The notes under the pieces: model-generated
What the model was told of the DNA's origin: nothing
The model's input: the letters and a program-made list of their open reading frames with translations, nothing else
Database searches by the model: none
NCBI GenBank assembly: GCA_051859045.1
Contig: JBHYGK010000012.1
Span: 124,001-188,000, forward strand
Direction of reading: 5' to 3'
DNA length: 64,000 bases
Source: JBHYGK01 sp051859045
GTDB taxonomy: Bacteria > Pseudomonadota > Gammaproteobacteria > Xanthomonadales > Xanthomonadaceae
Position numbers and translations under genes: made by a program
In this document: positions 47,072 through 55,968 of the stretch, piece after piece
How positions within the stretch are numbered: position 1 is the stretch's first letter
How the letters are laid out: every line of letters begins with the position of its first letter

Positions 47072-48796
47072 TTAGTCCTTGGTCACGCGATTGATCTCGG
47101 CCAGGCTGGTGACGCCGGCCTTGGCCTTGACGAGGGCGGAGCGGCGCAGGTCGTTGAACCCGCAACGCAGCGCCACGTCACCGATCTGCAGGGCGTTGCC
47201 GCCCTCCAGCACGATGCGCTGGATCTCTTCGGTCATCGGCAGCACCTGGTAGATGCCGACGCGACCCTTGTAGCCCTCGTTGCACTCGGGGCAGCCGACC
47301 GGCTCGTAGAGGGTGACGCCGGCCTTGATCTCCTCGTCGAGGAAACCCTCGGCCTTCAGCGCCGCCTCGGGCAGGGTGACCGCCCGCTTGCAGCTGTTGC
47401 AGATGCGCCGCGCCAGGCGCTGGGCGATGATCAGCGTCACCGAGGAGGTGATGTTGTAGGGCGCGATGCCCATGTTCATCAGGCGCGAGATGGTCTGCGG
47501 CGCGTCGTTGGTGTGCAGGGTGCTGAGCACCAGGTGGCCGGTCTGGGCGGCCTTGATGGCGATCTCGGCGGTCTCGAGGTCTCGGATCTCGCCCACCATC
47601 ACCACGTCGGGGTCCTGGCGCAGGAAGCTGCGCAGCGCCGCCGCGAAGGTCATGCCCTTCTTGGGATTGACCTGCACCTGGTTGATGCCGGGCACGCGGA
47701 TCTCGACGGGGTCTTCCGCGGTGGAGATGTTCACCGCGTCGGTGTTGAGGATGTTCAGGCCGGTGTACAGCGAGACGGTCTTGCCCGAGCCGGTGGGGCC
47801 GGTGACCAGGATCATGCCGTAGGGCTTGGACAGCGCGTCGAGGTAGAGCTGCTTCTGGCTGTCCTCGTAGCCCAGCTTGTCGATGCCCATCTTGGCCGCG
47901 CCGCCGTCGAGCAGGCGCAGCACCACCTTCTCGCCCACCAGGGTGGGGCAGGTGCTGACGCGGAAGTCCATCTGCTTGGACTTCGAGAGGTTGAGCTTGA
48001 TGCGGCCGTCCTGCGGCACGCGGCGCTCGGCGATGTCGAGCTGCGCCATGACCTTCAGGCGCGCGCTGATGCGCGGGTGCAGCTTGACCGGCACCTTGGC
48101 GACGGTCTTGAGGATGCCGTCCATGCGGAAGCGGACGCGGAACTCGGTTTCGTAGGGCTCGAAGTGGATGTCGGACGCGCCGCGCTTGGCGGCGTCCACC
48201 AGCATCTTGTTGACGAAGCGCACCACCGGGGTGTCGTCGCCCTTGACGTCGTTGCCGCCGCCGGCGTCGGCGTCGTCGCTGACGTCGCCCACCTCCAGGC
48301 CCTCGAGGCCCTCGGACTCCTCGTCGTTCGCGAGTGCCTCGGTGGAGCTGAGCTGCTGCTCGATCGCCTTGCGCAGCTTGTCCTCGTCGACCAGGATCGG
48401 CTCGACGGTGAGGTTGGCCTGGAACTTGATCTCGTCGAGCGCGCGGGTGTTGGTGGGGTCGGAGATGCCCACGAACAGGCGGTTGCCGCGCTTGTACAGC
48501 GGCAGCGCCATGTGCTTCTGGATGAGCTCCTCGTTGACCAGCTTCACCGCCGACTGCATCGGGTCGAGCGCCAGCGCGTCGAAGATCGGCATGCCGAACT
48601 CCTGCGCGTTGGCCCCGGCGATGGCCGCGGTGGTGGCGAGCTTGCGCTCCACGAGGTAGGCCGCGATGGGGCGCTTGTCCTTCGCGGCCTCGTCCATGGC
48701 CTTGCGGGCGTCGGGCTCGGCCAGCAGGCCGTCCAGCACCAAGCGCCGGACGATGCCGGTGATCCCCACCAGGTTGGCCGTGGCGGCAGTGCTCAT
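47072..48796 (-). CDS. pilB: Type IV pilus extension ATPase PilB
   Basis: A 574-residue hexameric secretion ATPase that powers pilus extension. An N-terminal MshEN-like domain (residues 10-160) is followed by an acidic linker. The catalytic core has Walker A G333-PTGSGKT, Asp box, Walker B RQDPDVVMVGEIRDLETAE and a His box (STLHTND). A tetracysteine zinc motif CNSCK...CPEC follows. The start is ATG 48796. Upstream on its strand, TGGCAG-N4-TTGC resembles a sigma54 site but is one base short in spacing. Retraction ATPase genes (pilT, pilU) are not in the window. Confidence 0.97.
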   Translation of the reverse strand: MSTAATANLVGITGIVRRLVLDGLLAEPDARKAMDEAAKDKRPIAAYLVERKLATTAAIAGANAQEFGMPIFDALALDPMQSAVKLVNEELIQKHMALPLYKRGNRLFVGISDPTNTRALDEIKFQANLTVEPILVDEDKLRKAIEQQLSSTEALANDEESEGLEGLEVGDVSDDADAGGGNDVKGDDTPVVRFVNKMLVDAAKRGASDIHFEPYETEFRVRFRMDGILKTVAKVPVKLHPRISARLKVMAQLDIAERRVPQDGRIKLNLSKSKQMDFRVSTCPTLVGEKVVLRLLDGGAAKMGIDKLGYEDSQKQLYLDALSKPYGMILVTGPTGSGKTVSLYTGLNILNTDAVNISTAEDPVEIRVPGINQVQVNPKKGMTFAAALRSFLRQDPDVVMVGEIRDLETAEIAIKAAQTGHLVLSTLHTNDAPQTISRLMNMGIAPYNITSSVTLIIAQRLARRICNSCKRAVTLPEAALKAEGFLDEEIKAGVTLYEPVGCPECNEGYKGRVGIYQVLPMTEEIQRIVLEGGNALQIGDVALRCGFNDLRRSALVKAKAGVTSLAEINRVTKD

Positions 48797-48950
48797 GGAT
48801 TCCCCTTACCCCTGTTGGATCCGGACTTTAGCGCAACTTCCTGCCAAATCTAACCCGCTTTGGCCCCCGGTCCGTCCCCCTGTCCCCGGCGGGGCCGGGC
48901 CGGGGGGCGATGCGCTACCCTACGCCCCTCTCAGGGGAGCGGGGCAGGGG

Positions 48951-49823
48951 ATGCGGATTTCGGTGGTGATGCCGGCCAAGAACGAGGCCGAGGGGCTGCG
49001 CAGGACGCTGCCCGCGCTCAGGGCCGGGTTCCCGGACGCCGAGCTGATCGTGGTGGACGACGGCTCCACCGACGACACGGCCGCCGTGGCCGCCGCCGAG
49101 GGCGCGCGGGTGCTGTCCAGCCCGTACTCCATGGGCAACGGCGCGGCGATCAAGCGCGGCGCCCGCGCGGCCAGCCACGAGGTCATCGTGTTCATGGACG
49201 CCGACGGCCAGCACGACCCCGCCCACATCCCGCTGCTGCTGGCCCAGCTCGAGGCCGGCCACGACATGGCCGTGGGCGCGCGCGACGGCACCGGCCAGGC
49301 CAGCGTCGGCCGCGGGCTGGCCAACCGCTTCTACAACCGGTTGGCCAGCTGGATGACCGGGCACGCCATCGCCGACCTGACGTCGGGCTTCCGGGCGGTG
49401 CGCGCGGCGAAGTTCCGCGAGTTCCTGCACCTGCTGCCCAACGGCTTCAGCTACCCCACCACCTGCACCATGGCCTTCTTCCGCAGCGCCTACCCGGTGG
49501 CCTACGTGCCGATCCGGGTCGACCGCCGGGTGGGCACGGCCAGCCACATCCGCCCCCTCAAGGATGGCGTGCGCTTCCTGCTGATCATCTTCAAGATCGC
49601 CACCCTGTACTCGCCGCTGAAGCTGTTCCTGCCGGTGGCGCTGGGCTTCTTCGGCACCGGACTGGGCTGGTACGCGTACACCTTCGCCACGATGGGCCGC
49701 TTCACGAACATGAGCACGCTGCTCTTCAGCGCCGCGGTCATCGTGTTCCTGATCGGCCTGGTGAGCGAGCAGATCACCGGCCTCACCTACCTCTCGGCGC
49801 GCTCGGAGCGCGACGAGGCGTGA
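48951..49823 (+). CDS. Family 2 glycosyltransferase with C-terminal membrane anchor (DPM1/polyprenyl-phosphate type)
   Basis: A 290-residue enzyme. The GT-A fold starts RISVVMPAKNEAEGL. The nucleotide-sugar site is VVDDGSTDDT, and MDADGQHDP is the metal-binding DxD-type motif. Two C-terminal transmembrane helices (about residues 225-250 and 255-280) resemble GtrB/ArnC-like enzymes that load a sugar onto undecaprenyl phosphate. ATG 48951 follows GGGGCAGGGG. It is divergent from pilB and heads the block of glycan genes. Its codon usage is still native-like. Confidence 0.9.
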   Translation: MRISVVMPAKNEAEGLRRTLPALRAGFPDAELIVVDDGSTDDTAAVAAAEGARVLSSPYSMGNGAAIKRGARAASHEVIVFMDADGQHDPAHIPLLLAQLEAGHDMAVGARDGTGQASVGRGLANRFYNRLASWMTGHAIADLTSGFRAVRAAKFREFLHLLPNGFSYPTTCTMAFFRSAYPVAYVPIRVDRRVGTASHIRPLKDGVRFLLIIFKIATLYSPLKLFLPVALGFFGTGLGWYAYTFATMGRFTNMSTLLFSAAVIVFLIGLVSEQITGLTYLSARSERDEA

Positions 49824-50629
49824 GCCCGGCGCCGATGCTGGTTCGCAGCGAGGCATTCGGCCCCGTCGCTCCTGGGCTTGGCTGGGCGCCGCCGCTGCGC
49901 TACCTGTTGCGACGAGATCGCGTGCTACGCCTGGTGCGAAGGCTGCCGGTGGGCGACTACCTCGAGGTGGGGTGCGGTGCCGGCGCCTTGATCGATGAGC
50001 TCTCGCATGCCGGGTGGCGTTCACTCGGCGTCGAGTCGTCCGAGCGCGCATTGGCCGTGGCAACGGCGCTGAGGTCCGCATCGGGCGGGACGCAGCGGTT
50101 GGCGTCCTCGATGCCGGAACGTGGCGTCGAATCCTGGGACCTTGTCTGCGCCCTGGACGTCCTCGAGCACATCGAGGATGACCTGCAAGCCGTTGGGGAC
50201 TGGGCCGCGCGGCTCCGCCCAGGGGGCAGCTTGCTGGTCTCGGTGCCAGCGCATCCATCCCGATGGACGGCCGGCGATGAGTGGGCGGGGCATTTTCGCC
50301 GCTACGCGCGGCAGCCACTGCTGGACCTGCTCGGTGCTTCAGGGCTCGTGCCTGTCCATGTGGAGTGTTACGGCTTCCCGCTTGCGAACCTCAGCGAGGC
50401 CCTTGGCGCTCCCGTCTATGCCCGCATGCTGCGCGCGCGTGCCTCGTCGACGAGCAAGGCTGAGGCAACAGCGAACAGCGGCGTCGAGCGTCGGGCGGCA
50501 AGCCGCCTGTTTCGATGGCTGTCCTCGCCCGTCGGGCGGTTCGGGTTGTGGTGTGGGCTCAGGGCGCAGGCCGCGACTGCCGGACGTGACTGGGGCAGTG
50601 GCTACTTGGTGCTGGCGCGCCGCCCATGA
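49820..50629 (+). CDS. Class I SAM-dependent methyltransferase
   Basis: A 269-residue protein from GTG 49820, overlapping the previous stop (GTGA); ATG 49835 is an alternative. Motif I is YLEVGCGAGALIDEL and the post-I acidic residue is in LGVESSERAL. LVCALDVLEHIEDD and RLRPGGSLLVSVPAH are the later strands. It resembles methyltransferases of O-antigen and other surface-glycan loci. The substrate is unknown. Codon usage becomes distinctly less GC-biased from here, marking the start of the atypical block. Confidence 0.82.
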   Translation: MSPAPMLVRSEAFGPVAPGLGWAPPLRYLLRRDRVLRLVRRLPVGDYLEVGCGAGALIDELSHAGWRSLGVESSERALAVATALRSASGGTQRLASSMPERGVESWDLVCALDVLEHIEDDLQAVGDWAARLRPGGSLLVSVPAHPSRWTAGDEWAGHFRRYARQPLLDLLGASGLVPVHVECYGFPLANLSEALGAPVYARMLRARASSTSKAEATANSGVERRAASRLFRWLSSPVGRFGLWCGLRAQAATAGRDWGSGYLVLARRP

Positions 50630-51549
50630 CGTCACTCCGGCGCATCGTCGGTGGCGCCATCGCCTTGTCGATCACCGCATGGTTTGGCTGGTACGCGTGG
50701 CGGGCCCTTCCTGCCGCGGACCTCGACGTGCTCGCCGATCCGACGGCATGGGCGGGCGTCGTCGTCGCTGCGCTTCTCTACGCGATGATTATTCCGGTCT
50801 CGGGGTGGGCCTGGTCGCGGTTGCTGGCGGCGAAAGGTGAGCGTCGTACGCCGACAAGTTTGGCGATACTGATGGGGCGGACGCAGTTGGCGAAGTACGT
50901 GCCTGGAAACGTTGCGCAACACGCCCTGAGAATGGCGTTGGCGATCCGTGCCGGAGTCCCCGTGCAGGCGCACGTGGGGTCCGTTCTGCAGGAGACCGTG
51001 CTCGCAATCACGGCCAGTCTTGTCGTCGGTGGCCTATGCCTCGCGTTGGATGCGCGGGCGTGGGCAGTCGTGTCACAGGTCGGCCTCCAAGGGCAGGGAC
51101 CGGCGATCGTCGTCGCCATCCTAGTGGCGGGTGTCGTCGCGACCCAGCTGCCGAGGTTCGCATCGCGTTGGCCCATACTGGCAGCGCTGCAGATGCCAAC
51201 GCCCAGGGTGGCGATGCTGCCGTTCCTCGCCTACATCACGAATTATCTCCTTGTTGGCGCGGGTCTCGCTGTCCTCGCGCGCGCGATGGATGCGCCGCCG
51301 TCGCTCGGCTTCCTTGCTGCGACGGGCGCCTTCGCGCTGTCGTGGGTCCTCGGATTCCTCGCGCCAGGTGCGCCCGCGGGGCTCGGCGTTCGCGAGGGCC
51401 TAATGGTGGCCCTTCTGGCGGGCACCGCGCACTCCGAAGAGGTGCTCGTCTTCGTGGTGTTGGCGCGCGTGGCCACGCTGGCTGGGGACGCGCTGGCCTT
51501 CGTCGTTGGCTGGAGTTACGCGGGACCGATCCGGGAGCAGACAGGATGA
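50626..51549 (+). CDS. UPF0104/lysylphosphatidylglycerol-synthase-TM-like flippase family protein
   Basis: A 307-residue polytopic membrane protein with about eight hydrophobic segments. GRTQLAKYVPGNVAQHALR and the later LGFLAPGAPAGLGVREG are hallmarks of the AglD/MprF-transmembrane/UPF0104 family. These members are found in lipid-linked sugar and surface polysaccharide loci and are suspected to move or hold lipid carriers. It overlaps both neighbours by 4 bp (ATGA), so it is part of the same translationally coupled set. Confidence 0.82.
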   Translation: MTSLRRIVGGAIALSITAWFGWYAWRALPAADLDVLADPTAWAGVVVAALLYAMIIPVSGWAWSRLLAAKGERRTPTSLAILMGRTQLAKYVPGNVAQHALRMALAIRAGVPVQAHVGSVLQETVLAITASLVVGGLCLALDARAWAVVSQVGLQGQGPAIVVAILVAGVVATQLPRFASRWPILAALQMPTPRVAMLPFLAYITNYLLVGAGLAVLARAMDAPPSLGFLAATGAFALSWVLGFLAPGAPAGLGVREGLMVALLAGTAHSEEVLVFVVLARVATLAGDALAFVVGWSYAGPIREQTG

Positions 51550-52382
51550 GAACCGAGCTGGAGCCCACGGGTGAGCGCATGATCGAAGGCGCTTACTTCG
51601 ACAGTCGAGAAGCCTATGCGATCTACGTCATGCATGCGGCCAGCTATGCTTTCGCCGAGCGCTTCTGTGCGCAGAGGCGAGTGCTGGACCTCGGCTGCGG
51701 CAGCGGATACGGCGTAGGCAGGGTCGCGTCGGTTGCGACCCGCGTCACCGGCGTGGATGTCTCGGGCGAGGCGATCGCCTTCGCCAGGGCGGCTTATCTG
51801 CGCGAAAACGTCAGCTTCGAAGTGATCGATCCTGATGCGCCCTTGCCTTTTTCGGACGCCTCGTTCGACGTCATTCTCTCGTTCCAAGTCATCGAGCACG
51901 TCGTCGATGAGCTGCATTACTTGCGCGAGGCGCGCCGCGTCTTGGTCGATGGCGGCGTGCTTGTCGTGATCACGCCGGATCGCACCCATCGGCTGCTGCC
52001 TAGGCAGCGCCCCTGGAACCGGTGGCACCTCAGGGAGTATTCCCCCGAAAGCCTCTCCAGCCTCGTTGCCCGCGTCTTCGAGGTGCGCGAGGTCCTCCGG
52101 ATGGGAGCACCCGAGGCGGTCGCCGGCATCGAGCTGCGTCGCTACCGGTGGACGAAGTGGCTCACGCTGCCGTTCACCTGGCCGGGGATCCCCGAGGTGC
52201 TTCGGCGGCGGGGCCTGGACCTGCTCCACGCGCTCAGGCCGACGCCGAAAGCGGTGGCCGCCGAGGTTCGGCGACCGCCGGAGGGCTTCGGATTCGATGA
52301 GTCCGCCATGGTGATTGCCGCGGATGCACCGAACTCGCTCAACCTCGTGGTCGTCGCGACCGTAGGCAGGGCGCTCGGGTGA
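51546..52382 (+). CDS. Class I SAM-dependent methyltransferase (second)
   Basis: A 278-residue protein. VLDLGCGSGYGVGRVA is a textbook SAM motif I, followed by VTGVDVSGEAI, FDVILSFQVIEHVVD and LVDGGVLVVITPDR. The N-terminus ERMIEGAYFDSREAYAIYVMH resembles methyltransferases that act on glycan or nucleotide-sugar substrates. It is unrelated in detail to the methyltransferase 1 kb upstream. Start ATG and stop both overlap the neighbouring genes. Confidence 0.84.
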   Translation: MRTELEPTGERMIEGAYFDSREAYAIYVMHAASYAFAERFCAQRRVLDLGCGSGYGVGRVASVATRVTGVDVSGEAIAFARAAYLRENVSFEVIDPDAPLPFSDASFDVILSFQVIEHVVDELHYLREARRVLVDGGVLVVITPDRTHRLLPRQRPWNRWHLREYSPESLSSLVARVFEVREVLRMGAPEAVAGIELRRYRWTKWLTLPFTWPGIPEVLRRRGLDLLHALRPTPKAVAAEVRRPPEGFGFDESAMVIAADAPNSLNLVVVATVGRALG

Positions 52383-53518
52383 TCCGTCGGCTCGTCGTCG
52401 CCGGTGCCTGCCTGCAAGGACCGGGCTATCCGAATGCACGCGGGACCCTCGCCGCGCTAGCCGCCGATGGTGAATGGTGCATCGAAGATCATGCCCATTG
52501 GCTGCCGGAGGAGATGCATCTCTGGCGCATCGCCCGCGGTCCGTGGGTGGGGAGGCTGGTCGCGCTCGCACATCTGCTGGGTGGAAGCCTGTGGTCGTTT
52601 CTGCGAGTCTTGCCCAAGGCCGGTGGTGGCGCGCTCGTGTATGCGCCTTACCCTGCCGTTTTCCTGCTCCTGTGGGCGTCGCTGCTTCCGGCTCGCTGGC
52701 GTCCGCGGATCGTTGCCGATACCTATATCTCTCTCTGGGACTCGATGTTCAGGGACCGAGGCGCGGCGGGAGCCGAGGTAGGCGTTGCTTCTCGGTGCAT
52801 GAAGTGGCTCGAGGGCAGGGCGCTGCGCGCTGCGCAAGAGGTCATCGTGGATACCGAGGCGAATCGGGCATGGATGATCGAAGCGTTCGGGCTGCTCCCC
52901 GGCCGCGTTTCGGCGATGCCCCTGGCGATCGACGCTGCGCCGTACCTGCTGGTGGAGCCGGGCCGTCGCCGGCGTGCACCCATGCGCGTGCTGTTCATCG
53001 GGACATTGGTCCCGTTGCACGGCATCCAGATCATCGCCGATGCCGTCCGCCTTCTTGGCCCGGAAGCCGGCATCGAGTTCGAGTTCATCGGGAGCGGGCA
53101 ACAGGCCGCGGTTCTCGAGGAACTCGAGGTAGACCTCGATCGCGCACCCATGCAGTGGCGCCGGGGTTGGGCATCACCGGGCGAGCTGGCCGAGGCCATC
53201 TCCCGGGCGGACGTCTGCCTTGGTGTCTTTGGGGGCGCCGGCAAGGCCTCCCGGGTATTCCCGTTCAAACTCTATCTGGCCATGGCGTCTGGTCGCGCCA
53301 TCGTCACCCAGGCGGAGCATTCGCTTCCCGCCGGTCTTCCGGAGCCACCTTGGCTCGGGATCAATCCATCGCCGGGTGCGTTGGCCCGGGCGCTTCTTCG
53401 ATTAAGCGAGGAGCCAGCGACGCGGCATGCGTATGACGCCGCAGCGAGGGACTATTTCGTTCGCTGGTTGGGTGCAGATGCGATCGCGCGGCGTTGGAAG
53501 GGTCTCGCCATCGACTGA
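52379..53518 (+). CDS. Glycosyltransferase of GT-B fold (group 1/GT4-like)
   Basis: A 379-residue protein from GTG 52379. The N-terminal half ends with VIVDTEANRAWMIEAFG. The C-terminal half begins MRVLFIGTLVPLHGIQIIADAV, a typical GT4 nucleotide-binding opening, and contains ADVCLGVFGGAGKASRVFPFKLYLAMASGRAIVT, the region where the E-x7-E motif normally lies; here only partial acidic residues are visible, so its activity is less certain. It is the last gene of the rightward glycan set and converges on the TMTC-like gene, 3 bp away. Confidence 0.8.
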   Translation: MIRRLVVAGACLQGPGYPNARGTLAALAADGEWCIEDHAHWLPEEMHLWRIARGPWVGRLVALAHLLGGSLWSFLRVLPKAGGGALVYAPYPAVFLLLWASLLPARWRPRIVADTYISLWDSMFRDRGAAGAEVGVASRCMKWLEGRALRAAQEVIVDTEANRAWMIEAFGLLPGRVSAMPLAIDAAPYLLVEPGRRRRAPMRVLFIGTLVPLHGIQIIADAVRLLGPEAGIEFEFIGSGQQAAVLEELEVDLDRAPMQWRRGWASPGELAEAISRADVCLGVFGGAGKASRVFPFKLYLAMASGRAIVTQAEHSLPAGLPEPPWLGINPSPGALARALLRLSEEPATRHAYDAAARDYFVRWLGADAIARRWKGLAID

Positions 53519-53521
53519 CGA

Positions 53522-55375
53522 CTAGTCGGTGGATGGAGTCCAGCGCGAAGCATCGACTTCGTCTAGGAGCGTTTGCCCTCCCAGGTTCTCAATCCCTCGG
53601 CGTAGCCTTGCCCGGTAAGCGTCATCCAGGCCGGGCGCTGCAAGCGCGCGCGAAAACAGCTCTGGTGCTGGCCCCTCCGGGCCAGCCGCCTTGAAGGCTT
53701 CCTGCCCATAAAGAGCGAGCAATTCGGGGGCGAGCTGGCGTCGACGCGCGACGATGAGGGTCACCCGCGACAGCGATCTTCCATCAAGTGGGACGCCTTG
53801 CGCGAGCTGTTCCACGAGTCCGGTGAGCGCGTCGAGGTCCTGCGGGCGGAGCGTGCCGGACGACAACTTCCGCTCCAGGCGTGCCCACCAAGCTGGGTCG
53901 GCCTCGAGCCCGAAATCCGCGTTCAGGAGCAGCAGCCCGTGCTCACCCATGATCGAGCCCTGAGGAAGCAGCGAGGCTCGCTCGAACTCGGCGAGCGCCT
54001 TGGGATACCAAGGGCTCTCAGGGTCGCGCGCCGCGGCGAGCATGTACTGCTCCCCGAGGTCCATGGCAGCGCGGGTCGAGGTGGGGTTCATGTCGACCAA
54101 TGACTGCGCCAGGACGACCGGGTTGCTCCAGGTTGCCGCACGGATCGCAGTGAGACCGCCCAATCCGACGACGCCGATGCACAGGGCCGCGATCGACTGG
54201 CGCAGGGGGATCTGGCCGACGCTGGTGGGGAGCAGCCCGTAGAGCGCTAGCAGGACGCCGGCGATCGGGAGGTAGTTCCGGTGCTCGAACGCCAGTTCGA
54301 GCGGCAGGGGGCCGCTGGTGAGCAGATGGCCAAAGAGGAAGATCGCGCTGCCGAGCGCGAACAGCGGGCGCTTGTGCCGCAGCATGGCTGCTGCAGTGAT
54401 CAATGCGAGCAGGAGCCCGCCACCGACGATGACGCCAGCGTCCGCCGTGGAGGGGGCTACTAGGTGGTCGTAGTAGAACGTCATGCGGTCGACCCGGGGG
54501 GCCAAGATCAGCCCGAGATAGCCCGGGACGATCTCCAGTTGCGCGAGTAGGCGGCCAACGAGGGTGAAATCCCGCGTGGCGTAGGCCATCGGGTTCGAGA
54601 GGACCTTGGCGAACAAGCCTGCTATCGAAAGGACCCCGATGACGATGCCGCTGGTCGATCCCAAACGCCATGCCTTGGCCCACCTGGGGTCTACAGCGCG
54701 GGCGCGGAACACGAGGCACTCGAGTGCCACGAGGAAGAACGGGATCAGCGCTGCGCTCTCCTTTGCGCTGAAGCCAAGGATGAACGCGGCGGCGGCTAGG
54801 CCAAGCGAGCCCAGTCCCTGGCTCTCACCTCGGATCTGCTGGAGTCGGCCGTGGGAATAGGCGAGAAGCGAGGCGAGCGCGAACGTCACCCACAGCATCT
54901 CCATGCGCTGGACCACGTAGAACACCGTGGAAACCTGTAGCGGATGGATAGCCCAGAGCAGCGCAATAGCAGCGGCGGCCATCGTCGCGCGATCCGGGGG
55001 GCGTCCCGTTGCCAGAAGCAGCAGTCGCAACCAGGCCCCGAGCAGCAGCGCGTTGACAAGGTGCAGCGCAAGGTTGGTCAGCTTGAACCCGAACGGGTCG
55101 AGTCCGCCGGCAGCGAGGTGGTTGAGTGCGAAGCTGGCGTTGGCGAGGGGGCGAGGCAGGCCGCCCTCGGGATGGAAGGCGAACGCGGCAGTCTTGAGGC
55201 CATCCCAGCTGAAGCGGTCCAGGTGGATCCGCGCCTCGTGCAGGATGGTCGGGTAGTCATCGAAGATGAAGCTGCCGCTCAGCCCCGGCGCAAAGGCGCA
55301 GACAATGGCCGCCATGGCGGCCAGTATTACGACCACAGTGGATCGCATCGGAAGTCGGGGGCTTGCTGGGGTCAC
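53522..55375 (-). CDS. TMTC-like multi-spanning GT-C membrane protein, candidate pilin glycosyltransferase
   Basis: A 617-residue protein from GTG 55375, which has GAGG 7 bp upstream; GTG 55408 and ATG 55348 are alternatives. After the first transmembrane helix comes FIFDDYPTI, the acidic loop typical of GT-C enzymes. Then comes RPLANASFALNHLAAGGLDPFGFKLTNLALH (pattern RPL...N...G-x-x-P-x-G-F-x-x-x-N-x-x-LH of TMTC/DUF1736 proteins), about ten more helices, and FEHRNYLPIAG before a soluble helical C-terminal region (residues about 430-617). It lies 70 bp downstream of the tandem pilins on the same strand, where pilin glycosyltransferases such as TfpO/PilO commonly sit. That role is inferred. 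Confidence 0.75.
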   Translation of the reverse strand: MTPASPRLPMRSTVVVILAAMAAIVCAFAPGLSGSFIFDDYPTILHEARIHLDRFSWDGLKTAAFAFHPEGGLPRPLANASFALNHLAAGGLDPFGFKLTNLALHLVNALLLGAWLRLLLLATGRPPDRATMAAAAIALLWAIHPLQVSTVFYVVQRMEMLWVTFALASLLAYSHGRLQQIRGESQGLGSLGLAAAAFILGFSAKESAALIPFFLVALECLVFRARAVDPRWAKAWRLGSTSGIVIGVLSIAGLFAKVLSNPMAYATRDFTLVGRLLAQLEIVPGYLGLILAPRVDRMTFYYDHLVAPSTADAGVIVGGGLLLALITAAAMLRHKRPLFALGSAIFLFGHLLTSGPLPLELAFEHRNYLPIAGVLLALYGLLPTSVGQIPLRQSIAALCIGVVGLGGLTAIRAATWSNPVVLAQSLVDMNPTSTRAAMDLGEQYMLAAARDPESPWYPKALAEFERASLLPQGSIMGEHGLLLLNADFGLEADPAWWARLERKLSSGTLRPQDLDALTGLVEQLAQGVPLDGRSLSRVTLIVARRRQLAPELLALYGQEAFKAAGPEGPAPELFSRALAAPGLDDAYRARLRRGIENLGGQTLLDEVDASRWTPSTD

Positions 55376-55445
55376 GCATTCGCCTCGTCTGGCGTGGTCA
55401 TCCCACACCCGAGCGCGGGGGCGACACTCTAAATCGACAGCCCAG

Positions 55446-55850
55446 TCAGTTGCAGCCGGCAGGCTTCAGGTCCGGATTCAGCACGTTCGATGTGCAGGTC
55501 CATGTCCCGGTGGTCGAGGACCGCGTGAGGGTCAGGTCAGTACCGGCCACCGAAGGGTTGCCCCGAACACGACACCGGATGAAGCCTGCAGCGCTGGAGT
55601 CGATGACGATGCTCAGGCAGCGGGTGGTGCTGGCGCGCAACCCGATCCGCGTTGGGTCGGCGGTCACGACGCTCTCGGACAGCAACTCGGACTCGAAGGA
55701 GCTCTTGCCGCCGGTGATGTCGGCGAGCGCCGCGGTCAGCTGGGAGCGGGCGACGTAGTTCTGGTAGGCCGGGATGGCGATGGCGGCCAGGATGGCAATG
55801 ATCGCAACCACGATCATCAACTCGATCAGCGTGAAGCCACGATTCGACAT
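55446..55850 (-). CDS. Type IV major-pilin-like protein, second copy
   Basis: A 134-residue prepilin. ATG 55850 gives the short leader MSNRG before FTLIELMIVVAIIAIL, the class IVa signature with Glu5. The 25-residue hydrophobic helix is followed by AYQNYVARSQLTAALADI. Two cysteine pairs are possible, including a C-terminal GCN disulfide loop. It shares its first 60 residues closely with the pilin upstream but diverges after that. CTAGGGGGGG provides the ribosome binding site. It is probably cotranscribed with the upstream pilin. Codon usage is atypical compared with its neighbour. Confidence 0.9.
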   Translation of the reverse strand: MSNRGFTLIELMIVVAIIAILAAIAIPAYQNYVARSQLTAALADITGGKSSFESELLSESVVTADPTRIGLRASTTRCLSIVIDSSAAGFIRCRVRGNPSVAGTDLTLTRSSTTGTWTCTSNVLNPDLKPAGCN

Positions 55851-55898
55851 GACGCCGCCCCCCCTAGGGACGTGATGGTGTTCGGGACTCCTGATGCG

Positions 55899-55926
55899 CA
55901 TGGGGCCGGGCATGCCCGGCCCCATG
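55899..55926. repeat. Perfect 28-bp palindrome between the two pilin genes
   Basis: CATGGGGCCGGGCA (55899-55912) is immediately followed by its exact reverse complement (55913-55926), with no spacer. A second smaller inverted repeat lies at 55940-55957 (GCCCGG...CCGGGC). There is no T tract on either side, so this is a hairpin in the pilin mRNA rather than an obvious terminator. Confidence 0.85.
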
Positions 55927-55968
55927 GCTCTCGATCTGGGCCCGGCCGAGGCCGGGCGTCAGCTCAAG

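Noticed and set aside
48832..48845. sigma54-like TGGCAG-N4-TTGC upstream of pilB on the minus strand
   Set aside because: The GG to GC distance is 11 instead of 12 bp, and sigma54 is strict about this spacing. It could be a decayed site, but I would not call it a promoter.
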